A DNA stretch of 64,000 nt from Aquila chrysaetos chrysaetos (lineage: Eukaryota; Chordata; Aves; Accipitriformes; Accipitridae), in contig NC_044016.1 in NCBI RefSeq assembly GCF_900496995.4, positions 22,114,932 to 22,178,931 of the forward strand. Reading direction: 5' to 3'. Positions 48,201 to 57,460 of the stretch are shown here, in pieces. The notes beneath the pieces are model-generated. The model was not told where the DNA came from. It worked only from the letters and a program-made list of their open reading frames with translations, and did no database searches. The position numbers and the translations under genes were made by a program. Within the stretch, counting starts at the first letter, position 1; every line of letters begins with the position of its first letter.

Positions 48201-51200
48201 TTGTGTGGTCCTGGAGGCACCATAAGAGGTGGGTAGTGCCTTCTGGGGGGGAAAGGGGGCTTGGATAGTGCAAGACCTTGGCAGTAGGGTGTCTGACTAG
48301 ACTTTGTGCTTGTGTGGGACACCATCTGGGGTTCCCAACCCACTTTCCAGGGCTGGATGTTCAGTCTCACAGCTAGGAAATGGCTTCATTTCTCACAGCT
48401 CCAGAAATGGCTTTCTCAGCTGAACTGTTGGGGAAAGGGGCTGGATACTTCATGCTCTTGGTGTACAGAGATGCCACTTGTTAATTCAGGGCTATGAGAA
48501 GATGGGCTTTGAGGTGTCTCTGTCGCTTGGCCTCCCAGTGGAATGGGCTGGTTTGGGCAGTGTGCTGCAGTCTCCCTAGCAGCTGGCCATATGTGCTGGA
48601 TCTCTTCCTTAACCGGTCTGTGCAGGTGTGTTTGTGAAGCCCTTGGTACTCTCCTGCCCTTCAGAATACTACGAAACCCTTGTCTGCCCCATGCTGGGAC
48701 CACTCGTTACCTATCTGCATGCGGTAAGAAAACAGCTTGTTCAATACCTGTTCCTTGGCAGCCCAGACTCCTTGTAGCAACTGGCAGCAAAGCGTGAGAA
48801 TGTCTGTCTCTCCAAAGCCAGCAGAGACAAAGGCAGAGCTATGATGCTTAATGATTTTGATGCTGTTTAGGGGGAGCTTTTGAGGTGCATTGAACCCTGG
48901 CTGTTGCACAGCACCCCTTCCTGTGAATTCAAACCTGTGGATATTAGCTCCTCAACCTTCAGCCCTGAGAATTTTTGTGGGGTTTTTTTGCCTGTGTCCT
49001 CTCATTTTTGTGGCAGCTCACTCAGATTCCTACAGCCAGCACAGCCACAGTGTCTCCACAGTGTCTTCAGCACAGTTGGTAGCAGTTCTTGTCCCATTCA
49101 AAATGGGGCTTGGCATAGGAGCTGTGTTTAAATTTCTTGTGCTTCTGTCAGCGGCTATCACTTGGGCCTCTTTTCATTGTGTCCAGCATGGCTCCTTAGG
49201 AAGGTATTGAATCTTCCCTTTTGTCTTGAACAGAGGTTGTCTCAGAAATGGCAGGTGATCAACCAGCGAAGCATGCTCTGGTAAGCTTCTGCCCCTTAAT
49301 ATGAGGGGGAAATGGGGAGTGGGATGGAGCTTTGCCCTTTGCCCAGGGAACAGCCCTGTCAGCAGAGGGCTGGAAAACACTATGTTGACCTTGATGGTGA
49401 CTCATTCCCTGTGCTTGGGCAGAGGGAATGCTTTAAGACATTGGCTCCCTTCACACTAAAACCTGTTCTCCTCAGTGAGGATGAAGCTGCAGATGACAAC
49501 CCTGAGTCTCAGGAGATGCTTGAGGAACAGCTGGTCAGGCTGCTGACCCGAGAAGTCATGGATCTCATCAGTAAGTGAAATCAAGCTAGGTCCCCTGGGA
49601 TATCTGGGAAGTTTGCCCTGGAGAGGACAACAGGAATTTCCAGTGTGCAGTAAAACTTAACTATAATGGCCAGTAGTATTTAACATAATCCTCAGAAGCC
49701 AGGTATGAGACAGTTAACCCTGCCAAAATATTAGCTAAAACCTAGTAAGAGGTCAATTAACAACCTTCAGAAGAGAGTTTCTTCCTTTTGTTTTGTTAGC
49801 ATTTAGGGCTCCATGTTTTTGGCACTGTCCCTGTAGAAGTCCAGTCCTTTGGAATCTGGGTTCTCCCCTTCTGTGCCCTGGAGCCCAATACAGGACATGG
49901 ATTTGTGGACAACCTGAGTGTAGAGCAGTTTTCTTGCTGGCAATTGCCATGTCTCTAGCCAGACAGAGGGGAAGAGTCCCTCCCCCAAAGCAATCTCCCT
50001 TCTTTGTGTTCCCTTTCTCCAACGTCATGTTTTTGTCAGCATGGCTTTGAGCAGAGAGGCTGGGAAAACTGATTCTGCATAGAGATTACAGAACCTCAAC
50101 CTTCTACCTCCTTTCTTGATTGGCCTTGTTGCCTTAAGATGGTGTTCATCTCAGGTTATTCAAATGGTTTTGCACGTTCCTGGTTCTCAGTAGTTTGAAG
50201 CAGACACTGTGCAGCAGGTGCCACTGTGGGAGGATGCTGTGGATGGAGTGTTTGAGCCTTCCAGGTCGTGCAGTATTTGGCTTTTATACTGGGCTTTCAG
50301 ATTCTTCAGATACTGCGTAAAAGCTGGGGAAGCTTGAAGCTGCTGTGAGCCCATGAGTCTGTAGGATAATCTCTGCATGTTCTGAAGTAGCAGTTCCCTT
50401 TTCTGCCCCTTTGACCTGCAACTGTTTTTGCAGCTGTTTGCTGTGTTTCTAAGAAAGGTGTTGAGCATAACACTACTGCTGCTGTAGATGGAGATGGTGA
50501 GTAAATGCCTACCTTTGTCTTTCCTGCCTTTAGTGTATACAAGCACTTTTCCCATTTCTTCGTGCATTTCTTGAGGGACAGGCTGGCCTGTTGCTGGAAG
50601 TTTTGTGTGAGGGGTATAGGTTTGGTAAGAAGCCTTCAGCTTTGTCCTGCCCAATGTATCTGGGGGCCACAGAAAAACCCAGTCTAGCCTAGGAACAAAT
50701 GTGCTACAGGGTTCACAGGTAGCATGTTGGAGCAGCTGATTCTTAAGGTACCGAGAAGAGGAGAATGTGCATGGTCTTCCCGAGAGCTGGAGGTACCTAG
50801 TTGGCTGCCCTTCCTGCCCCACAAAGGGTGGGTGCTTTCTGCTTGGAGAGGCATGTTCTGGCAAGCTGTGCCAGCATACCGATTCTGTATGCTGTCTCCT
50901 GGCTCCCAGCTTAGTTCTTGCTGTGCCTCCCTGTGTCTCCCTCAGTCCTTGGGAGCCCATGTTCACAGTGCTGCCTTTGCTCTGCTCTGCAGATGATGAG
51001 GCGATGGCCACAGAGGTGACTCCACCTGCCAGTGCAGAGCTCACTGAGCTCGGCAAGTGTCTAATGAAGCAAGAGGTAAGAGCATATGCTCCGACTTCCA
51101 CCATCCTTTCTTTGTACTCTTTGTCACGCTTGCCTATGGTGCAGCCAGGTGCTGCTACAGAGATCTAGGCTGCTGGAGCATTCCCCAGTGTGAGAATCTT

Positions 51201-53288
51201 CTCTTGGGAACATAGGTGTTTGTTTAAGAGCCTGCTTAATGGCTGCAGAAGCCACAATACAAATGGGGGTTGGGATCCAGTATAACATGCAGCTACAGAG
51301 TTTCAGCTCTTCTGCAGGCAAGGCCCAGGGCATTCAGCCCGCCAAGGTGTTCCCTGGCTCTGCCCTCATCCTGGGATCCAGCCTTCATGAGGAAGAACTT
51401 CACCCAGCAGCTCTTTTTTTCTCTAAAATCTGCCAGAGCTGCCACAGGAGCCACAGCGTTAACACAACTCACTGTGCAGAGTACCTTCATCCCACTACCT
51501 CTGTAGCCCTCCTCTCCTGTGGATGCCTCACAAGCTCTTGCAGAAGCTTTTGCAGTGACTTGAGAGTAGCAGCTGATGGGAGTCCATGGATGCTCCAGGG
51601 CCTTTCCAGGGGAGATGGAGGGAGCAGGTTTGCTTGACGTTGGTTCCTCATGGCTATGATGGTGCACACTGGGTGCCTTTGAGCACCTTCAGCTGGAGCA
51701 GCAGCAGCAGGATTCTTGGAAGATAGCCCTAAGAAGCTCCTGCAGAGCACCTGGATTGCTTCTTGGCTCCCTTCAGGTTTGAACCTGGAGGTGGGAAATA
51801 GTTCCTCTGACTGGTTTCCCTCCCTGACTCCTTTTCAGGATGTTTGCACTGCGCTGCTGATCACTGCCTACACATCCCTCTCCTGGAAGGACACCTTGTC
51901 CTGCCAAAGAACCACAACACAGCTTTGCTGGCCGTTGCTCAAACAGGTACCTCTGGGAGGAAGAAGGGATTAGTTCTGGCAGGGTTGGGAGATGAAGCTC
52001 TGAATGTAGTGAGAAGCATGGCTGCTTCACCTCTGGGCACCTTCTTCCTTGGGAAGACTGAGCTGCTGCAGAAAGGCAGTCATGTATCGGTATCCTGCTT
52101 CCATGCTGACAGTGCCTCTTCCCCAGGTGCTTCCAGGAAACCTCCTGCCCGATGCTGTGTCCTGGTTTTTCACAAGTGTGCTGAAGGGCTTACAGACGCA
52201 TGGGCAGCACGACGGCTGCATGGCAGCTCTTGTCCACCTGGCTTTCCAGATCTATGAGGCCTTGGTGAGAAATTCTGCTCTTTATACAGCGAGGTTGGCT
52301 GGGGAGTGGTGGAAAACTAATCCCATGCCCCCCTTGGTAAGGGTAGAGGAGCCAGTGCCCCCCGAGGAGGGCAGGGCTGCTCCTATAGCAGAGCTGCGTT
52401 AACTGTCCTCCCTGCAGCGCCCTCGCTACGCTGAGCTGAAGGCAGTGATGGAGCAGATCCCAGACATCCAGAGGGACTCTTTGGAGCAGTTTGATTCAAA
52501 GCTTCTGAACCCAACACTGCAGAAGGTGGCAGACAAGCGCCGGAAGGATCATTTCAAGCGCCTCATCACAGGTTGCATTGGGGTAAGTGATATCCTGGAG
52601 GAAAATGAACCTGTTTCATTTCACACCCATACCCTGCTGAAGCGATGGGGCAGCCAGGCTGCCTGCCTCTCCCCCACTGCCTTCCTTGCCAGACAGGAGG
52701 CTGTTGCAGCATGTTCTCAGTGTTTGTTCTGTCTGTCTTCAACTTGGAGCTACAGCGGGGATGGCAGCACAGACTGAGCAGCCCCTCCAGCAATGACTTA
52801 ACTGAGAGGCAGGGGGTACCTTGCCCAAGGGTGCCTTGGGGGAACAGGGTGTTAAAATGTTTGAATGAAGCTGCTAGGTGGGTGCTGGGCTTTTGTGAGG
52901 ATGGTGGCGTTGGAGCCTGGTGGCATTGAATTAGAAGCTGGGGAGCTGGTGCACTGGTGATTATCTCAGTGCCTTGGCACTTGGGAAGGACCAGGCCTGA
53001 GATTCCCCCGTATGCAAGCATGGGGTCCAGGCCTAGGGATTGCCTCAGAATCTGGGGTCTGCCTCTGATCTGCAAGCAGGCTGCCCCTGAGCCAGGTGAG
53101 GGCATGAAGGCAGTAATGACTGATGCCTGCCTGTCTGTCCTCTGCAGAAGCCCCTGGGGGAGCAGTTCCGCAAGGAGGTTCATATCCGGAACCTCCCATC
53201 TCTCTTCAAAAAGGTGAAGCCATCATTGGAGGCGGATGTGCTAGAAAATGAGGATGGAGAGGGCCTCACTGCACTCTTTGAGCCCTGA
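24245..53288 (+). CDS. XPO5: Exportin-5, pre-miRNA nuclear exporter (32 coding exons, 1199 aa)
   Basis: XPO5 is a karyopherin-beta that binds RanGTP and carries pre-miRNA hairpins out of the nucleus. Coding exons: 24245-24349, 24671-24792, 25463-25535, 26035-26172, 26475-26657, 28587-28613, 28908-29093, 30387-30463, 30913-31012, 32423-32506, 32918-33043, 33291-33381, 34486-34614, 35368-35483, 36449-36604, 37022-37063, 37659-37748, 39111-39310, 39932-40031, 40944-41125, 46054-46154, 47265-47361, 47860-47996, 48626-48723, 49234-49280, 49476-49570, 50434-50496, 50993-51075, 51839-51946, 52127-52264, 52418-52582, 53148-53288. They total 3600 nt with all phases consistent (human 1204 aa). The protein is HEAT-repeat throughout, opening MSAEQVSSLCEQLVKAVTV and ending TALFEP. 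Exon 6 is 27 nt. All introns are GT-AG except intron 23, which is U12-like AT-AG. Intron 7 holds a solo LTR. Other introns show nothing recognised. Confidence 0.97.
29141..29725 (-). mobile_element. Solo LTR of an endogenous retrovirus, with target-site duplication
   Basis: A 585-bp element in XPO5 intron 7, antisense to the gene. Read on the minus strand it starts TGTCCTGGTTT and ends AAACCACGACA, the TG...CA form of an LTR. It is flanked on both sides by CTCCT (29136-29140 and 29726-29730), a 5-bp target duplication typical of ERVL-like elements. A TATATAA lies at 29451-29457 and an ATTAAA at 29267-29272 on the minus strand, consistent with LTR promoter and polyadenylation signals. There is no internal retroviral sequence and no coding content. 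From memory this LTR type is abundant in Neoaves genomes; the family name is not certain. Confidence 0.88.
35831..35856 (+). repeat. Poly(T) tract, 26 bases
   Basis: An uninterrupted run of 26 T in XPO5 intron 14, well upstream of the exon 15 acceptor (36448), so it is not part of that polypyrimidine tract. It could be the tail remnant of an antisense retroposon, but no body is recognisable beside it. Confidence 0.8.
41126..46053 (+). other. XPO5: XPO5 intron 20 (4.9 kb, largest intron)
   Basis: Spans from the exon ending LLALI-R to the exon starting THNNLYMPEM. It contains an 18-bp tandem duplication (44357-44392), a run of 16 A (45027-45042) and a 131-codon open frame on the minus strand (42427-42822) with no recognisable domain. 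I see no conserved exon or nameable transposon. Confidence 0.75.
44357..44392 (+). repeat. Tandem 18-bp repeat, two perfect copies plus a partial third
   Basis: GGAGATCGGCCTGTGAGT occurs twice back to back (44357-44374 and 44375-44392) and is followed by a diverged partial copy beginning GAAGATCTG at 44393. It is a minisatellite-like duplication within XPO5 intron 20. Confidence 0.9.
47997..48625 (+). other. XPO5: U12-type (minor spliceosome) AT-AG intron 23 of XPO5
   Basis: After the codon for Leu in RPML, the exon ends with a single C at 47996. The intron begins ATATCCTT, the exact U12-type donor consensus. No GT donor exists at the place required by homology. Near the 3' end TTCCTTAAC (48605-48613) matches the U12 branch-site consensus, 13 nt from branch A (48612) to the terminal G of the acceptor GCAG (48622-48625). 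Splicing C to GT restores Arg and continues VFVKPLVL, exactly as in human XPO5. The intron lacks an AC end, so it belongs to the rarer AT-AG class. Confidence 0.85.
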
Positions 53289-53392
53289 GCCTGGGATGCT
53301 GCAACCATCTCCTCCCCTACCTTATATTTTGTCTCTCCTCATAGTAAGCACATTAGATTCTCCTTGTCATCGCCTCCACAAGCATTTGTCTG

Positions 53393-53398
53393 AATAAA
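53393..53398 (+). terminator. XPO5: XPO5 proximal polyadenylation signal AATAAA
   Basis: Canonical AATAAA about 105 nt after the stop codon (53286-53288), followed by GT-containing sequence. It would give a very short 3' UTR, so it may compete with the distal signals near 54.46 and 54.83 kb. Confidence 0.65.
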
Positions 53399-53920
53399 GC
53401 CCCTTATGGGTCATGTCCCATGCTCCTCCCTACACTGGGATGGGGCCTGTGGTGGCATTTGAACCAGTCTATTAAGCTTTCCCTGATTCCTTCCCCTCCC
53501 CTCCATTGGATGAACATCTTTAGACCTCTGCTTCTCTGCAAGGTGGGAGCTGAGCCCATAGACTCCATTAAGTAAAGTCTGGTCATCCTGTAGCCTTGGG
53601 TCACTCTTGCTCCACCTCTTCATCCCTTGGGGTTTAAGATTAATGCAAAAGGCAGAGTAGTGCACCATGTGAAAAGGGGCTACCCTAATCTTCCTCTGGG
53701 TGCTAGTAGCCAGGCTTTGTAGGGAACACATCAGACACTCCTGTCATGCCTGTCAGCGCTTGTCCCTAGTGGACTGGTATTCTCATGAATCCGTTTCCCT
53801 CCAGGATGCTGAGCCTTGGGCTGAGGGCTGTGTGCCAGGAAGCCTAGCAGTGCTCTAGGATCTCCCTTGAGATCAGCCTTTCTAAGGTGCAGCTGCTCTC
53901 TAGAAAGAAGCAGACACTGT

Positions 53921-53957
53921 CATACATATATATACATATATGTATGTATATATACAT
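53921..53957. repeat. TA/CA dinucleotide microsatellite, near-palindromic
   Basis: Alternating ATAC/ATAT/GTAT units form an almost perfectly self-complementary stretch of about 36 bases. In the long form of the XPO5 transcript it would fold as a hairpin. Confidence 0.85.
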
Positions 53958-54854
53958 GATCGTACAGCTTGTTCTATCCAGAGCCAAATGGAAGGCTTTT
54001 ACTTTGTGCCAGCCTTTCTTGGACATCTCTCAGGGGGAGCAGGACAGATTTTTTTAATTATTTTTTCTTTTTATCATGCCCTGTAGACTAGAACATGGCC
54101 AGTGCAGGGTACACAAAATCTGGACCAATATCTGAAGCACCTGCAAACCAAAAGGGATCTCCTCACCCTGTTGCTGTGGAGGTGACAGTAGCCTGTGTTT
54201 TTACCCAGTCTGGTACTTCTTGGAGTCTTGCATGGTGGGGCAGGAGGAGTGGGATTTATACTGCAGTTTACAGGGGCAGCCAAGTCAGAAATTGGGTTTT
54301 AGATGAGGTGGGACTCTATCAAGTCACTCCAGTCTGCAAAGCTGGTTCTTCTTACATGACAAATGGTTCGCTCAATCTATCCTAGCGCTAGCACAGGAGC
54401 TGAGAGGGTCTGTCCGGAGCTAGCTGGCAGTTTTGCCATCCGGGATGCAGAACAAGTAATAAACTGCGGTGGGTGGAGAAGGTTGTGTCTCCACTTGGAC
54501 AGACTGGACAGAAAAGCTGGCGTTGGGAGGGGTGGGAGTGCAGAAAGGAAGAGCAGGCCTTGGGAATCCACTCGCCCTCCTGCCCCTGCTGTTCCACTAG
54601 CACCCTCCACTTTCCTCCTGGCCTCAAACTTTTTTAATCTCTGAGCTAACATGGCTGCTGGCTCTAGCAAAGGTGGGGTGTATTTATTGTGTTGTCATAT
54701 TTTTAACATTCTGTGACTTCATGCTAGACACAAGGGGGTTTTTTTAAATGGTTTTTAGAACCTTTTTTTGTAGGAATGTTTAAATCCGAAGCTGTCTCTG
54801 AACTGGTTGTGTTACACCTCTGAATGTCAGTAAAGCTATTCCAGTTTCATACAC

Positions 54855-57260
54855 ATGGTGTCATGTTTCATTTTTATTCTTTATCTGTTTCAGTCAGATC
54901 TGAGGCCTCTGCTCTGCCCAGACTGCCTTCCTAAGGATTGTTCAGCACTCCTTATTCCAGCTACCAAAAAGGGAGCACCTTTGCTGGTAGTCAACATACA
55001 TTATCAGGGAGGAAAAGAACCATTCCAGACTACACAATTAAATTAGAAGGCAAGGGGAGAATTGAATTTTAAAGTATTTATGTCATTCACAGCTGCTTTA
55101 TATTAATTCCACAACAGCTGCTAGGTCCCAGTTTACAGCTTGAAGGGTACATGTTGCCAAAGCAAAACCCTTTGGCATGGCTATGCCAGGGTATGTCTGT
55201 CCCATAAGCAGTGTGGGAAATATGTGAAGCAATAGCGCAAAAATGTCCATACACTACTGAAGTAGCCTCCATGCCCAACCCTAGCTATTGCTGGGAGGTG
55301 CAATGTCTTGTCATAGTGCTGTTGTTTAGCCATAACTCTCTCAGCTGACCTTTTCAGTAACATAGGAAGGTGATGTAGCTATTGCCTTTGGTCTCTCCCC
55401 TCACGTGATGAAGGTTGTGTGAAAGGTCTCTCTTGCAACAAAAGCAGAAGCCCTCAGAGAGGTGGGCCTGAACAAAGTCAATGTAAGTTTTGTTACAAAA
55501 CCTTTTTCCAAGGGCCCAGCAAGAAAGCTGCTTTAGCTTGTTAAAACTGAAAGGATCCAGCTCAGAATTGCCGTCTTTCAAATGGAGTTGACACCTAAAT
55601 GGTGTTGATTAGGAACTAGCCACAGTCCAGAGGAAGAGGAGCTTTTCTATGTTTATGCTGGCACTGGGACTACACCCTATGTTCCTCATACCAGTGAAGC
55701 ATGTACTGCACAGCTGAGCTGTCCTAAGTTTCAAGCAAGCAAAAAGCCCTGGGGAGGTATCTTGGCTAAGGCTGGTAGGAGCTCTAAACCAGGAGGTGCA
55801 GACTATGGGACTTCAGCCTAGCTCTTGGGTTCCCAACACTCCCTTGTAAGGATAAGTGGATGAATGAGACCCTGTGGGAAGAGGTCAGCAGTCAAGGTCC
55901 CTGCAAGCTTGCTGAAAGATGAGGTGCAGGAGTCGGCAAGCACAGCTGTGAAACACTGACAGCTCCCAGAACAACCCTGACAGGGAAGCAGCCAGTTTCC
56001 CCAGCAACCAATTACTAGCTGTCTTGAAAAAAAAAAATCTGGAAGCAGGGCATGGGTTTGCAACACTATAGTGACATGGGACAGGTTGGGATTGTAGGAG
56101 GATGCCAAGCATACCTCTTCTCTACAGCATATCCAACTGAACACCTGTTATACTGTAAACATCCTAACTATATCCAGTGAAACAGGTAGAGAAAAAGTAT
56201 GATTTGCTACACTAAATTCTAACCTTGTAGTGAGGATTGACTTAAGCAACTGGGCCATACCAGTACTCCCCACAAGACAAGCTGATGAAGGAACCGGAAC
56301 AAGAGAGACTTTCACAAGCTAAGACCTACCCAGTGCCGACTAACAGTAGTGCTCACCACTGAGACTAACTTGCCAGTTCTCCCAGGCTTCCCTGGGTGGA
56401 GACAAGCCTTTGACTGTCGCTTGCCCTCCACCATTCAGTTCCACTCCAGGGTCAGCCCAAAGTACAGTTAGTCACTGAAAGGGAGAACAGAGTAGTCAAA
56501 TCTAACACCTGGGAAGAAATGCCTTACCTTGAGATATTTAAGAAGGGACAGTCCGCCCTGACAGGGAATGTTTTTAAACCCCACCTTTGCACGGAAGAGC
56601 CCAGTACTGTATCATAGAATCGTTTGGGCTGGAAGAGACCGTCAAAGATCATCCCCTGCCATGGGCAGGGACATCTTTCACTAGATGAGCTTACTCAAAG
56701 CCCAGTCCTGACCTTCAACACTTCAGGGAAGGGACATCCACAACTTCTCTGGGCAACCAGTTCTAGCATCTTGCCACCACCCTCATTGTAAAAACCATCT
56801 TATGTCCTATCTAAGTCTACCCTCTCTCAGTATATAAACCGTTGCCCCTTGCCCTGTCACTACAGGCTCTGGTAAAAAGTCTTTCTCCATGCCCCTTTTT
56901 CATATTGAAAGGCCACAATAAGGTCTCCCTGGAGCCTTCTCTTCTCCAGGCTGAACAACCCCAACTCTCAGCCTTTCTTCATAGGAGAGGTGTCCCAGCC
57001 CTCTGACAGTACAGCTTTTCATTTACCACATTAACTACCCCCAAGCTGCTTTGAGACACCTGCAAAACAGTCCTGTGCTGACACTGACTTGTTAAATCTC
57101 ACTGACCTGCTGTGAAGTGCTTTACTATGCTGCCGTACCAGCCTTCTTCACACACTGCATACAATCTAAAATAAATGCTATTATTCATCTTTCGACCTGC
57201 TGCCGCTTTCTTCTCTGCGTATTATGGTCTCACAATTGTGAACAGCACAGAAGGAAACAG
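54855..57260. other. Intergenic spacer between convergent XPO5 and POLR1C
   Basis: About 2.4 kb between two 3' ends. It contains one CR1 LINE fragment (56608-57010), and an AATAAA on the plus strand near 57170 whose gene, if any, is not apparent. The rest, including short open frames near 55.1-56.1 kb, shows nothing I recognise. Confidence 0.65.
56608..57010 (-). mobile_element. CR1 LINE, 5'-truncated 3' end
   Basis: The plus strand starts TCATAGAATCGTTTGGGCTGG and continues with the characteristic CR1 tail (GGAAGAGACC, CTGCCATGGGCAGGGACA, CCACAACTTCTCTGGGCAACC, GGCTGAACAACCCCAACTC), ending near AGAGGTGTCCCAGCCCTCTGA. This is the reverse complement of the CR1 3' region, so the element lies on the minus strand with its 3' end at 56608. 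It is only the terminal part with no reverse-transcriptase frame, and moderately diverged. CR1 is the dominant retroposon of birds and other reptiles. Confidence 0.93.
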
Positions 57261-57275
57261 ATGTAAAGCAAAGCC

Positions 57276-57281
57276 TTTATT
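57276..57281 (-). terminator. POLR1C: POLR1C polyadenylation signal
   Basis: On the minus strand AATAAA lies about 180 nt beyond the POLR1C stop (57461-57463), the first canonical signal after it. Cleavage is expected near 57260. Confidence 0.72.
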
Positions 57282-57460
57282 TTAGTGCATCTCCTCACTG
57301 AGGCTCATTACCAACAGAAAACAAATTCAAAGACATGGTCCTAGGACTCTTAACAAGCCCATATCAAACCTCTTGCCTATGGAAGAGGAATCGCCCCTGC
57401 AGGCAGGTACAAGAAGGCCAGAACAGCAGTGCAGGGATATGCTTCCCAACTACAGCCTGG

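Larger units (their letters stand above)
53289..54854 (+). other. XPO5: XPO5 3' untranslated region with alternative ends
   Basis: The first canonical AATAAA lies 105 nt after the stop (53393-53398). Further candidates are AATAAA at 54458-54463 and AGTAAA at 54829-54834, the last followed by a GT-rich stretch. Human XPO5 has a long 3' UTR, so both short and long forms are plausible. A self-complementary AT/CA repeat sits at about 53921-53957. The open frames here lack any recognisable domain. Confidence 0.6.

Noticed and set aside
57160..57180. Plus-strand AATAAA downstream of the CR1 fragment as the end of another gene
   Set aside because: No plus-strand coding exon precedes it after XPO5 ends. 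It could serve as a fail-safe XPO5 signal but nothing supports that.
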